From assembly GCF_018613415.1 (NCBI RefSeq), contig NZ_JAGGQG010000010.1:781573-845572 (forward strand): DNA of 64,000 nucleotides. The letters run 5' to 3'. Both the position numbers and the translations under genes were made by a program. Shown here in pieces: positions 45,304 to 54,221 of the stretch; positions within the stretch are counted from its first letter, which is position 1; every line of letters begins with the position of its first letter. The notes beneath the pieces are model-generated. The model saw only the letters and a program-made list of their open reading frames with translations. It was not told the DNA's origin and searched no databases. Origin of the DNA: Bacillus sp. ISL-18 (GTDB lineage: Bacteria; Bacillota; Bacilli; Bacillales; Cytobacillaceae).

Positions 45304-47439
45304 CTATTTTTTCAGCAAAACATTTAATGAAATGGGTTCTACTAAATATTGGGGCTCTTTTATAAAATCTTTGGCAGTGGTTTTAGCAAACTGGTGATTG
45401 GCTAACACTCCCCATTCCCCCTCCGGAAGTGTGATCATTTGGGTTTTAGTGGATGGATTAATAACAAGAACCACCTCCTCCTTGGGTAATTGATAATAAC
45501 AGCCGGCAACAGGAGCCGGAAATGACAGGGCTTGGATGTGAGCACAAATTTCCTCCGCTGTTCTCATCCGAAAACATGAATACTCCTGACGGATTTTAAT
45601 AAGACCCTTGATGTACTCGACATTTTCCTTATACTTACTTTTCCGTTCCCAATCGAGTTGATTAATCACATCTGGAGAACGATAGCTATTTCCATCTCCT
45701 TGTTTTGTGCGGAAGAACTCCTGTCCGCTGTGAAGAAACGGGATACCTTGTGATAATAGGACAATTGCTGTTGCAAGACGATGGTACTTTTTTCGAATAG
45801 CCGGATCCGTTTCAGAATAGCAGCCGTTAAGTTTATCCCAGAGTGTATGATTATCATGACATTCAACATAATTGACCGATTGTTGCGGGGTATTAAAGAC
45901 ACGAGTACTCTTTTTAGTAAAACCGATACTGCCAGTAATCACCTCTATTGCAGCATCCACCAAATGCTCGTTCCCTATCGCATAGCCCTTATCAAACAAG
46001 TTAAACGTACTTCCTTTTATGATGTCTCTAAATTTATCATTGAACTGTCCGATTTCCGGTATTTTTGCCTGATTAGCTATGATCGCCTTTTGTGCGGCCG
46101 GCAGGGGAGTATTAAGGTTCCAGCCTTCACCAATAATTAAAATCCCCTTTGCTAAACTGTCACAATTCTTTCGCACCTCATTCATCGTTGTTACGTCTAA
46201 AATACCCATTAAATCAAATCGAAACCCATTGACTCGGTACTCCTCCAACCAATAGCGGACACAGTCAACAATAAACTTCCGCACCATTCTTCGTTCTGAG
46301 GCAATATCATTTCCAACACCCGTTCCGTTTGAAGGCAATCCAATATCGTTATGACGGAAATAATAGCCTGGGACTATTTTTTCAAAGGAAGATTGTTCAC
46401 GTATATAAACATGATTAAAAACGACATCGATGATGACCCCTAAACCTTGACTGTGAATCTGGTCAATTAATTTTTTAAGTTCATTGATGCGGGAATAAGG
46501 ATCGGATGGATTGGTTGCATAACTTCCCTCGGGAGCATGGAAATGGAGAGGATTATATCCCCAGTTATACTGCTTTGCTGGGTTTAATTCATCCACTCCG
46601 GCAAAATCGTTCAGCGGGAGAAATTCTATATGGGTAATTCCTAAATCTTTGACATATGATAAGCCAGTTGCATCACCATCTGGACCTTTTGTATCCATTT
46701 CACCGGCACCTAAATATAGTCCTTTATGTTTGACACCGCTTTGTGGATGAATCGTGAAATCCCGGATATGTGTTTCATAAATAATCGCATCCACTGGGTT
46801 TTCTAATGGAGGTATCCCGAGTCTTGGCCTAGCTGTCTTTTCCAGGAGCACAATTACACCCTGCTCCCCATTTGCTGTTACTGCCTTTGCATATGGGTCT
46901 ACAGCCTCCCGCCATTCTTGATTAACAAGGACCAAAAAGCTATATTGAAAAAACTCCAGCTCGCGGTGAAGAGAGACAGACCAAACGCCGTACTCCTCCC
47001 GCCTCATCTTGATGATTTCTGAATATCCATTACCAGATGGGCGTAATTTTAATTTGACCCCTGTCGCTGTTGGTGCCCACAGTTTAAAACAGGTTTGCCC
47101 GGCCTGAAAGGTTACACCGAGGTCATTCCCTTCATAATAGAATTTTTCATCAAATTGTTCTGTTCGAATCACTGCACCTATTTGTAAATCGGTTTTCCCA
47201 CCGTACTCATCAAAAATCCAATACAGCTTGCCAAAGGAAATTTCTCCCTCAAACTGGCAAATATATTTAAAGTGTTCCTCAATTTCCGTCTTCTCCACAA
47301 TGACTAGGGGCGTCTTATCTGAATCCGCTGCCATGTAAAATGTAGTGGATATTCCGTGATGGTATGAATGGGGAAGAAGGATAGTAACGATGTTCATTTC
47401 ATCTAAGTAAGCAAAAAAATTTCGGTCAGCAGAATTCAT
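45304..47439 (-). CDS. amyX: Type I pullulanase
   Basis: GH13 debranching enzyme hydrolysing alpha-1,6 links in pullulan and glycogen/starch fragments. No signal peptide, so intracellular, as for B. subtilis AmyX. An N-terminal beta domain (~1-110) and a CBM48-like region (TCFKLWAPTATGVKLKL) precede the barrel; type I motif YNWGYNP, then DVVFNHV, nucleophile Asp in GFRFDLMG, acid/base Glu in GEGW, and VECHDNHTLWD. 711 residues. AAGGAGAGGG precedes the ATG, inside the end of ytlR (14-bp overlap), so the two are translationally coupled. Confidence 0.97.
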   Translation of the reverse strand: MNSADRNFFAYLDEMNIVTILLPHSYHHGISTTFYMAADSDKTPLVIVEKTEIEEHFKYICQFEGEISFGKLYWIFDEYGGKTDLQIGAVIRTEQFDEKFYYEGNDLGVTFQAGQTCFKLWAPTATGVKLKLRPSGNGYSEIIKMRREEYGVWSVSLHRELEFFQYSFLVLVNQEWREAVDPYAKAVTANGEQGVIVLLEKTARPRLGIPPLENPVDAIIYETHIRDFTIHPQSGVKHKGLYLGAGEMDTKGPDGDATGLSYVKDLGITHIEFLPLNDFAGVDELNPAKQYNWGYNPLHFHAPEGSYATNPSDPYSRINELKKLIDQIHSQGLGVIIDVVFNHVYIREQSSFEKIVPGYYFRHNDIGLPSNGTGVGNDIASERRMVRKFIVDCVRYWLEEYRVNGFRFDLMGILDVTTMNEVRKNCDSLAKGILIIGEGWNLNTPLPAAQKAIIANQAKIPEIGQFNDKFRDIIKGSTFNLFDKGYAIGNEHLVDAAIEVITGSIGFTKKSTRVFNTPQQSVNYVECHDNHTLWDKLNGCYSETDPAIRKKYHRLATAIVLLSQGIPFLHSGQEFFRTKQGDGNSYRSPDVINQLDWERKSKYKENVEYIKGLIKIRQEYSCFRMRTAEEICAHIQALSFPAPVAGCYYQLPKEEVVLVINPSTKTQMITLPEGEWGVLANHQFAKTTAKDFIKEPQYLVEPISLNVLLKK

Positions 47440-48409
47440 TCGAATCCCTCTCCTTCAGATCAACTTCTTCCTTCCCGCGACTTCTAGATAACACCTCTAA
47501 GGATTTCGCATGAAGGTGAATCGAAAGTGGGGTGTATCCGATATGCTCCCCATCAGCATGAACATACTGTGTTTCTGTCGAATAGATGGTTATATTTTTC
47601 CCCTTGAATGTTTTCACTTCTTTAAAATGGGTGTGTCTTCCCCAAAAAACACTCATAAAAACGAATAAAAGTTTCACCCTGGATAGTTGATGAACAATTG
47701 TAATATCAAAAAGACCATCATCCGGGTTGGCATCCGGCGCAATTTTCATGCCGCCGCCGTAGTAAGGCTGGTTAGACACAGTAATAAACCACGTTTGTTC
47801 AAATATATGCGTTTTCCCGTCAATTGATAAATCAAATCTTCCAGTTTTATAAGTAAATACATTTTTTAATAGGAAATAGACATAAACCAGCCTGCCTAAT
47901 GATATTTTATTTAACAATGCCTTTATGCGGGATTGATTCACTTGATACGAGATAATAGCATCCAATCCAGCACCCATATTATTAATAAAATAGTGTTCCT
48001 CCATATTATTTAGGCAAACTTTACCGATATCAATCTGCTTTCCTGGCCGCTTCCGGAGGCGGAGAATGACTGTTAAAGCCTCTTCAGGATCAGCTGGAAT
48101 TTGAAAGCCCCTTGAAAAGTCGTTTCCTGAACCGCCAGGAATAAAACCAAGTGTTATGTTTTTGTCATTTGCAACCCCATTTAACACCTCATGGATGGTT
48201 CCGTCTCCGCCTACCGCAATCATCAGCTTTTCCTGCTGATCGCTGCAGGCAATTTGTTTAGCAATCAATTTAGCATGACCAGGATATTCGCTAAAAAAAG
48301 CTAAAAAGGAGATCTGGTCAGACATCAGTTTGGATTCAACTTTTTTCCATATTTTTAGACAGGATCCATTACCAGCTTTTGGATTAATAATAAAATATAT
48401 CTGCTTCAT
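47426..48409 (-). CDS. ytlR: Diacylglycerol kinase-family lipid kinase YtlR
   Basis: A 327-residue DAGK-catalytic fold protein, soluble, with FIINPKAGNGS, the Gly-rich AVGGDGTIHEVLNG, and GFIPGGSGNDFSRG. Likely a lipid or related kinase; the substrate has not been established. The start at 48409 follows AGGTG; a GTG three codons upstream is possible. It overlaps amyX by 14 bp and lies 26 bases after thpR, so thpR-ytlR-amyX is probably one operon. Confidence 0.92.
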   Translation of the reverse strand: MKQIYFIINPKAGNGSCLKIWKKVESKLMSDQISFLAFFSEYPGHAKLIAKQIACSDQQEKLMIAVGGDGTIHEVLNGVANDKNITLGFIPGGSGNDFSRGFQIPADPEEALTVILRLRKRPGKQIDIGKVCLNNMEEHYFINNMGAGLDAIISYQVNQSRIKALLNKISLGRLVYVYFLLKNVFTYKTGRFDLSIDGKTHIFEQTWFITVSNQPYYGGGMKIAPDANPDDGLFDITIVHQLSRVKLLFVFMSVFWGRHTHFKEVKTFKGKNITIYSTETQYVHADGEHIGYTPLSIHLHAKSLEVLSRSRGKEEVDLKERDSNEFC

Positions 48410-48435
48410 ACAACACACCTTTTAGTGGTATTTCA

Positions 48436-49002
48436 TTATTGCAATGGGAATATGGTTACGGCTTCATATTTTGGGGTTTGGTCAAGATGTGTTTGATAAA
48501 CAACAACCTCTTCAACTTTAAATTCAAGTGGTTCCGGCTGTAATTGATTCCAAACATTTAACAGCTCTTTTTGAAATCCTTCCTGCCCCTTCCATTTTCT
48601 CGCTAACGTGATATGCGGTTTAAAGGGGCGTGTTTCCAGTTGAAATCCTGCCCTCTCACACGCTGAAAATACTTTATTCCTAATTGCAGCCAGCTCCTCA
48701 CTACTTTCTGTATCGGCCCAAAAAACCCGAGGAGAATCAACCTTTCCAAATATACCTAGTTTGTTTATTTTTAATGTAAAAGCTTCCTCGTTACTTATGG
48801 TCTCTTTTACATATTTTTCAGCAGCTTTCAGTTTCTCAGGTTCTGCTGCTCCTAAGAAAGTTAATGTTATATGTAAGTCCAAATGATGAACCCAGCGGCT
48901 AAATGGGATCTTTTCCTGTAAATGATCGATATGATTCTTCATGATTCGTTTGGTAGTTTCAGGTATTCTTACAGCAAAGAAAAAATGTGGTCGTTGATTC
49001 AT
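48436..49002 (-). CDS. thpR: RNA 2',3'-cyclic phosphodiesterase (2'-5' ligase family)
   Basis: A 188-residue 2H-phosphoesterase fold with the two His-x-Thr motifs HITLTFLG (near 45) and HITLARKW (near 130). The family opens 2',3'-cyclic phosphates on RNA. GAGGGG precedes the ATG. It is the first gene of the likely thpR-ytlR-amyX operon. In B. subtilis the equivalent is ytlP. Confidence 0.93.
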   Translation of the reverse strand: MNQRPHFFFAVRIPETTKRIMKNHIDHLQEKIPFSRWVHHLDLHITLTFLGAAEPEKLKAAEKYVKETISNEEAFTLKINKLGIFGKVDSPRVFWADTESSEELAAIRNKVFSACERAGFQLETRPFKPHITLARKWKGQEGFQKELLNVWNQLQPEPLEFKVEEVVVYQTHLDQTPKYEAVTIFPLQ

Positions 49003-49157
49003 ATAAACCCCTCAGTCCTTTTTTTTAATTTTAGTCTATTTTCTCCCAATTGTATCTACAATCAAACAGTCTCATAGGCGATATTTTTTACATTTAGTAT
49101 CCTTTTCATTATCATTGAATTAGGAATTCTTAAAATAAGTATAGAAGGGGTATCCCA

Positions 49158-50081
49158 ATGAGAGTAGTGGACAATATAGCTGAATTGATTGGAGAAACGC
49201 CGCTTGTAAAACTAAATCGGGTAGCTCCTGAAGAAGGGGCTTCCGTTTATTTGAAACTGGAATTTTACAACCCCAGCAAAAGCGTAAAGGACCGTGCGGC
49301 CTATAATATGATTATCGAGGCAGAAAAAAGCGGAGATTTAAAAAAAGGCTCGACGATCATTGAACCAACGAGCGGTAACACAGGGATTGGGATTGCAATG
49401 AATGCGGCTGCCAGGGGTTATCAAGCGATTATTGTGATGCCTGATACCATGACAAAGGAACGGATCAGCTTACTGGCGGCATACGGAGCAAAAGTAATTC
49501 TAACCCCTGGAGATGAAAAAATGCCAGGAGCCATTAAGAAAGCCCTGGAATTAGCAAAAGAGATCCCTAATAGTTTTGTCCCAATGCAATTTGAGAATCA
49601 AGCAAATCCGGATGCACATAGACATTCTACTGCTGTTGAGATTATCGAAGCCATGAATGAAATCGGCAAACCACTATCAGCTTTCGTTGCAACAGCTGGA
49701 ACCGGAGGAACCATCACGGGAACAGGAGAAACTTTAAAAGACTATTATCAAGGATTATCTGTCCATGTGGTCGAACCAAAGGGTTCTCCAGTTCTGTCAG
49801 GCGGTAAACCCGGTAAACACAAACTAGTTGGTACAAGCCCTGGATTCATACCTAAAATTCTTAATGAAGAAGTTTATGATGAAATCCATCCAATTACAGA
49901 TGAAGATGCCTATGAGATGACAAGAAGATTGGCTAGAGAGGAAGGAATTTTGGTTGGTCCCTCTTCCGGGGCAGCTTGTTTTGCGGCGCTCGAGGTTGCA
50001 AAACGCCTTTCTAAGGATGAGGTCGTTGTCTGTATTGCCTGTGACACCGGGGAAAGATATCTTTCAAGTGATTTATTCTAA
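49158..50081 (+). CDS. ytkP: Cysteine synthase family protein YtkP
   Basis: PLP-dependent O-acetylserine sulfhydrylase-like enzyme of the beta family. PLP Lys in NPSKSVKDRAA (near residue 42), the substrate loop PTSGNTGIG and the phosphate-binding GTGGTITGTG. 307 residues, a normal length. AGAAGGGG precedes the ATG. B. subtilis YtkP is a CysK paralogue; in vivo substrate preference is unproven. It is a single gene, divergent from thpR. No clear terminator follows. Confidence 0.94.
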   Translation: MRVVDNIAELIGETPLVKLNRVAPEEGASVYLKLEFYNPSKSVKDRAAYNMIIEAEKSGDLKKGSTIIEPTSGNTGIGIAMNAAARGYQAIIVMPDTMTKERISLLAAYGAKVILTPGDEKMPGAIKKALELAKEIPNSFVPMQFENQANPDAHRHSTAVEIIEAMNEIGKPLSAFVATAGTGGTITGTGETLKDYYQGLSVHVVEPKGSPVLSGGKPGKHKLVGTSPGFIPKILNEEVYDEIHPITDEDAYEMTRRLAREEGILVGPSSGAACFAALEVAKRLSKDEVVVCIACDTGERYLSSDLF

Positions 50082-50472
50082 TTGTCACTATACACACTAT
50101 GTAACCCAAAGCGATTTATGCAAAAAGACATTTTTAACTAAAAATTCAAACAATTTATCATAAACCAAGGACCTCCGCCCATACTCTATAGTATGAAATA
50201 ATTTAGGAGGCGGTATAAACAGACAATTACCATTAATTACCGAGGTTTCTTTTGTATTCTTTACTATATTGGTAGAAATTTTCTGAAATAATGGGTACAA
50301 TAAGGTTAGATGTATGACATCTAGGTATCTACTGTATCCATTGTTACATTCCAATTAAAGGAGATGTCCGCGCGGAAAAGAAACTACATATTTCTTGAAG
50401 AGTAATCTTCAAATAGGCTGTCGGTAGCTGGATTAAGCCATAGGTTTGAAATTTAGGATAGGGAGTGGTTCT
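50082..50472. other. Intergenic region between ytkP and ytzE
   Basis: No credible gene. It contains a hairpin CATACTctatAGTATG (50179-50194) flanked by CCTCC and GGAGG, which could pair, leaving an SD-like TTAGGAGG at 50203-50210 with no start codon in reach. Minus-strand open frames here lack ribosome binding sites. The promoter of ytzE must lie in the right half, but I see no strong pair of boxes. Confidence 0.5.
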
Positions 50473-50694
50473 TTGAAACCTTCAACTAACCGGATGTTAA
50501 ACCGCATCAAATGTATCTACATGTTTATTCGAAACAACGGCACTGTCACGACCCAAGAACTTGTAGAGGAATTTGGTATCACTCCTCGCACCATACAACG
50601 AGATTTAAATGTCTTAGCCTATAATGACTTGGTCATTAGCCCAAGCCGCGGAAAATGGACTACAACACAAAAGAAAGTAAAGATGACATCTTAA
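50473..50694 (+). CDS. ytzE: DeoR-type helix-turn-helix protein YtzE
   Basis: A 73-residue protein consisting almost only of the DeoR N-terminal winged helix (MFIRNNGTVTTQELVEEFGITPRTIQRDLNVL). No sensor domain, as in the B. subtilis YtzE, so it may bind DNA as a dimer without a sugar ligand or partner with another protein. The start is a TTG at 50473 with GGGAGTGG upstream. Target genes are not known. Confidence 0.9.
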   Translation: MKPSTNRMLNRIKCIYMFIRNNGTVTTQELVEEFGITPRTIQRDLNVLAYNDLVISPSRGKWTTTQKKVKMTS

Positions 50695-50723
50695 AATTAT
50701 AAAAATTAAATAATCCGCATAAC

Positions 50724-50752
50724 AAAGCATGCGATTTTATCGCATGCTTTTT
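50724..50752 (+). terminator. ytzE terminator
   Basis: Stem AAAGCATGCGAT with ATCGCATGCTTT and a T run. Confidence 0.9.
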
Positions 50753-50857
50753 ACTGTTTAAAACCAAATGAGGACGAAACGCAAAGCGATGCACCACTCG
50801 GTGCTGGAACTGATTCGAACTCACTTTATCCCCCTGCAATTAAATCTTCTATTCTAT

Positions 50858-50885
50858 TTGACAGGTATCATAATTATGATATATT
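50858..50885 (+). promoter_or_regulatory. Promoter of the amino acid permease with palindromic operator
   Basis: TTGACA (50858-50863), 16-bp spacer, TATATT (50880-50885). The spacer is almost filled by a perfect 16-bp palindrome, TATCATAATTATGATA (50866-50881), the place a repressor would block polymerase. Just past the predicted start, ACGCTTAAAAGCGT (50905-50918) is a second inverted repeat. Confidence 0.65.
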
Positions 50886-50948
50886 AGTATAGAAAATCGC
50901 TTTAACGCTTAAAAGCGTCTAAGTAAAAAAGAAAAAGTAGGTACCTAT

Positions 50949-52298
50949 ATGAAAAATAATCAGCAGCAAAATTTAAAAAAGGGGCTTCTGCCAAGGCATG
51001 TCCAATTTATTGCCCTTGCGGGGATGATCGGGACAGGAATTTTTAAAGGCAGTTCCGATACCTTAAATATAGCCGGACCAAGTGTAATTGTAGCCTATTT
51101 AATCGGCGGGTTATTATTATTTATAATCATGGCAGCACTTGGAGAAATGGCACTTGCTTTCCCAAACTTAAATGTACAGCATTTAGTTAATAAAGCTTTT
51201 GGATTCCAAGTTTCCTACCTTGTTGGATGGCTATACTGGATCAATTGGATTTTAGTCACCATTGTTGAGTTATTAGCAGCGGGAAGTTTTCTACAATTTT
51301 GGTTTCCGTCTGCTCCATTATGGCTTCTCAGTTTTTTATGTGCGCTTGTCATCGTTGGCATCAATTTATTCCAAGTAAAATACTATGGTGAACTTGAGTT
51401 TTGGTTTGCCGGGATTAAAATAATTGCTCTGATCGCCTTTATTATTCTAGGATTTTTACTTCTCTTAGGTTTAATTCCAAGCAATATTCACGATCCACTT
51501 TCAAACTATACTGGGCACGGCGGTTTTTTTCCGCACGGACTGGGTGGAACGTTTAATGCCTTTTTAGTTGTTATGTTTTCTTATGGCGGGGCTGAATTAA
51601 TTGGAGTCGCTGTTACTGAAACAAAAGATGCTGAACGCGTCTTGCCTAAAATTATTAAAGGTGCTGTTTGGCGCGTCATCATTTTTTATGTTTTGCCGAT
51701 TCTAATTATTTGCGGCATGATGCCTTGGAACAAAGTGAACGGTCAAGACAGTCCATTTGTTCAGGTTTTTAGTAGTACAGGCCTACCTGGTGCTGCCCAC
51801 ATCATGAACTTTGTGCTATTAACTGCTGTCCTTTCCGCAGCCAATTCCGGTATCTATGCTACATCGAGAACCTTGCATTCTATGGCTCAAAGTGAGGTTG
51901 CACCTAAAGTCCTTGCAAAGGTCTCCTCAAAGGGTATACCGTTTATTGGGATTATGATAACAAGTGTTTGTATTTTGGTTGGTGTTTATTTAGCTTATTT
52001 GACACCAAGCCAAGTTATTGGCTACCTCATGACCATTCCTGGGTTTACGGTCATGATTATTTGGATAAGTATTTGTGCAGCCCAGTTAAAATTAAGACCG
52101 CATTACAACAATAAACCAGCATTTAAAGTGAAGTGGTTCCCTTTTACCACAATCTTTGCACTCCTATCATTAAGCATCATTTTCATTGGATTTTTATTTA
52201 ATGCCAATAATTTGATTGGGACATTCGTTAGTATTGTAACGATTGTCCTCCTAATCATCCTGTCATTTATTAATAAGAAACCGAATAGTAACAAATAA
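50949..52298 (+). CDS. APC family amino acid permease (YtnA-like)
   Basis: A 449-residue membrane transporter with about 12 helices. The first helix carries the family unwound motif GMIGTGIFKG, followed by GPSVIVAYLIGG and the ALGEMA block; loop residues SYGGAELIG and TSRTLHSMA are typical of the AAT (amino acid transporter) family. The substrate cannot be told; B. subtilis YtnA and YbgF are similar. A weak ribosome binding site (GTAGGTA) precedes the ATG. A palindromic operator in its promoter suggests specific repression. Confidence 0.9.
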   Translation: MKNNQQQNLKKGLLPRHVQFIALAGMIGTGIFKGSSDTLNIAGPSVIVAYLIGGLLLFIIMAALGEMALAFPNLNVQHLVNKAFGFQVSYLVGWLYWINWILVTIVELLAAGSFLQFWFPSAPLWLLSFLCALVIVGINLFQVKYYGELEFWFAGIKIIALIAFIILGFLLLLGLIPSNIHDPLSNYTGHGGFFPHGLGGTFNAFLVVMFSYGGAELIGVAVTETKDAERVLPKIIKGAVWRVIIFYVLPILIICGMMPWNKVNGQDSPFVQVFSSTGLPGAAHIMNFVLLTAVLSAANSGIYATSRTLHSMAQSEVAPKVLAKVSSKGIPFIGIMITSVCILVGVYLAYLTPSQVIGYLMTIPGFTVMIIWISICAAQLKLRPHYNNKPAFKVKWFPFTTIFALLSLSIIFIGFLFNANNLIGTFVSIVTIVLLIILSFINKKPNSNK

Positions 52299-52339
52299 CG
52301 ATTGTATGCAGCTTTCAAAAACGGATGCAATAATAAAGA

Positions 52340-52379
52340 AACAAGTAGGGATAGCCAGTTGGTTATCCCTACTTGTTTT
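52340..52379. terminator. Shared terminator between permease and ArsR genes
   Basis: Stem AACAAGTAGGGATA with TATCCCTACTTGTT and T runs, located between convergent genes. Confidence 0.9.
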
Positions 52380-52724
52380 TTATTGTTCATTTTCTGAATT
52401 TGAATCATTCGATTCTAAAAACCGCCCAAGTGCACCCAGTTTATTTTCCCAAAACAACTCAAAATATTGGAGCCAGTCTTTTAGTTCCACTAATGGTGAT
52501 GCTTCAAGCTTGTACCTAGTTTCCCTGCCGACCTTCCGCTCCTTAACTAAACCTGCTTCAGATAGTACTTTCAGATGCTTCGAAACAGCCGTCCGGGTAA
52601 TCGGAAAATGCTTACAAATCGCGGTAACTGGCATTTCTTGGTTACTAAGAAGTTTCAAAAGACTTCGACGGGTAGGATCTGCAATCGCTTGAAAGACGTC
52701 ATGTTTTGCTAAGGGAGCGGCCAT
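52380..52724 (-). CDS. ArsR-family winged-helix regulator
   Basis: A 114-residue ArsR-fold repressor with DPTRRSLLKLL, the recognition helix TRTAVSKHLKVLSEAGLV and the wing RKVGRETRYKL. It lacks the ELCVCD-type metal-binding Cys motif (only one Cys), so it is unlikely to sense metals. It is directly joined to the SRPBCC gene: that gene's TAA is followed at once by this ATG. Such ArsR/SRPBCC pairs are common in Firmicutes; the regulator probably controls its own operon. Confidence 0.93.
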   Translation of the reverse strand: MAAPLAKHDVFQAIADPTRRSLLKLLSNQEMPVTAICKHFPITRTAVSKHLKVLSEAGLVKERKVGRETRYKLEASPLVELKDWLQYFELFWENKLGALGRFLESNDSNSENEQ

Positions 52725-53150
52725 TTATGCCTCAACATACGCTTGGAGTTTTTTCACAAGACCTGCCCAGCCTTGGTTCATATTGTCACGTATCGGAGTA
52801 TGCGGCGCACCAAATTCAGTAACTTTATTAATATCCCATCCGCCATGGATTAACGTTAACTCTGTTTGCTTCTCCAATTCTTTCAATTCAAATGTTAAGG
52901 TCCAGTCTTTTCCCCAATTAAAAGAAAGACGGTTTGGCGGGTCTACCTGTGTTACCTTACATGGTGACATTCCAAATTGACCTGCATTTATATGAAACTC
53001 ATGACCTTCTATAGGCTGTAGATCGTTCGGCATAAACCAAGCACTTAGCCCCTCTGCTGTTGCAACTGCATCCCAAACTTTAGCAATTGGTGCATTATAA
53101 ACGACAGTATATTTAATATCCTCTAATGTTGCTTGTGATTGATTTTCCAC
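52725..53150 (-). CDS. SRPBCC (AHSA1-like) domain protein
   Basis: A 141-residue START-like fold protein with a hydrophobic ligand pocket; family blocks are YNAPIAKVWDAVAT, GLSAWFMPND and the C-terminal helix NQGWAGLVKKLQAYVE. The ligand is unknown. The start is a GTG with GAGGAGG upstream. First gene of a two-gene unit with the ArsR regulator; the partner of an ArsR protein may act as ligand handler or detoxifier. Confidence 0.9.
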   Translation of the reverse strand: MENQSQATLEDIKYTVVYNAPIAKVWDAVATAEGLSAWFMPNDLQPIEGHEFHINAGQFGMSPCKVTQVDPPNRLSFNWGKDWTLTFELKELEKQTELTLIHGGWDINKVTEFGAPHTPIRDNMNQGWAGLVKKLQAYVEA

Positions 53151-53254
53151 TAAGAATCCTCCTCACTTGACCTCCAATTACGTTTCATATTGTAACTATA
53201 TAGCACCTTTTGGTTGCATGTCAATCATTTATAAAAGAGCCCAAGTATTGAGCT

Positions 53255-54064
53255 CTAAACAATATTTTTTCCATAAAAGATTTCATCCATCTCTATCTTT
53301 AATCTCTTTGTTATTTCAATATGTTCATCTGGTGTTAGCCTTTCTTTGGTATAACCAAATAAATAGTTATTTAGATCGAATTCTCTCAGTTTGCATTTTG
53401 TGTGAAAGATATTCTCTTGATAAACATTGACGTCGATCATATCAAAAAGTTCTCCGACATCTTCAGGAATATAATTTTGAATAGAGTTTATTTCATGATC
53501 AATAAAGAGTTTATGGCCGCTCTTGTCCCTAGTAAAGCCCCGGACTCGGTAATCAATGGTCATTACATCTGTTTCAAATGATCTAATTAAATAGTGGAGC
53601 GCTTTAAGAGGAGAAATTTCACCACAGGTTGAAACATCAATATCTGCACGAAATGTACTAATTCCCTCATCTGGATGAAATTCCGGGTATGTATGGACCG
53701 TGATATGACTTTTGTCTAATTGCATGACCACTGATTCGGGAAGCGGCCCTGGTGACTCTTCAAAGGATTCTGAAGGAACATCATGTGTTACCGGTCCTTC
53801 TGATACTAATAAAGTTACACTTGCCCCGGCTGGTTCAAAATCCTGACTGGCCACATTTAATACGTGGGCACCTATAATATCTGCAACGTGTTTTAATATC
53901 TTTTGCAATCTATCTGCACTATATTGTTCATCAATATAGTTTAAATAGGCTTCCCGTTCCTCTCTTGTTCTTGTAAAACAAATATCATACATATTAAAGC
54001 TTAAAGACTTGGTAAGGTTGTTGAAGCCGTGCAGTTCTATTGCCTGCTCGTGTGTTAGTTTCAT
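53255..54064 (-). CDS. speD: S-adenosylmethionine decarboxylase, E. coli type (class 1A)
   Basis: Makes decarboxylated SAM for spermidine synthesis. The protein self-cleaves to form a pyruvoyl cofactor; the cleavage Ser is S119 in [13 protein letters not shown]. Other blocks ([45 protein letters not shown]) match E. coli SpeD closely. At 269 residues it is the long class; the main B. subtilis SpeD is the short class of about 126 residues. AAGGGGGAA precedes the ATG. No speE is adjacent. No terminator was seen after its stop. Confidence 0.95.
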   Translation of the reverse strand: MKLTHEQAIELHGFNNLTKSLSFNMYDICFTRTREEREAYLNYIDEQYSADRLQKILKHVADIIGAHVLNVASQDFEPAGASVTLLVSEGPVTHDVPSESFEESPGPLPESVVMQLDKSHITVHTYPEFHPDEGISTFRADIDVSTCGEISPLKALHYLIRSFETDVMTIDYRVRGFTRDKSGHKLFIDHEINSIQNYIPEDVGELFDMIDVNVYQENIFHTKCKLREFDLNNYLFGYTKERLTPDEHIEITKRLKIEMDEIFYGKNIV

Positions 54065-54221
54065 GAAAGGTTCCCCCTTAGTAACACTTCTTTATTGCGT
54101 ATTTATCTGTATGGTACCCATTTTTATACTTCGTTACTTATTATTTGATGAGAAACCACTGGGAAACAATATGGATGCACTAGCAAAAAAAGCTGAAGTT
54201 AGCTGCTATAAGGTGAAGCAG

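Noticed and set aside
49095..49125. Possible Fur box (ATTATCATT) upstream of ytkP
   Set aside because: Only one half-site fits TGATAAT; the second half does not, so the match is too weak in AT-rich DNA.
50097..50354. Minus-strand 85-codon frame in the ytkP-ytzE gap
   Set aside because: No ribosome binding site, no recognisable motif, and it crosses hairpin sequences.
50790..50825. tRNA-like fragment (GATTCGAACTC) before the permease promoter
   Set aside because: It looks like part of a T arm but no acceptor, D or anticodon stems can be formed around it.
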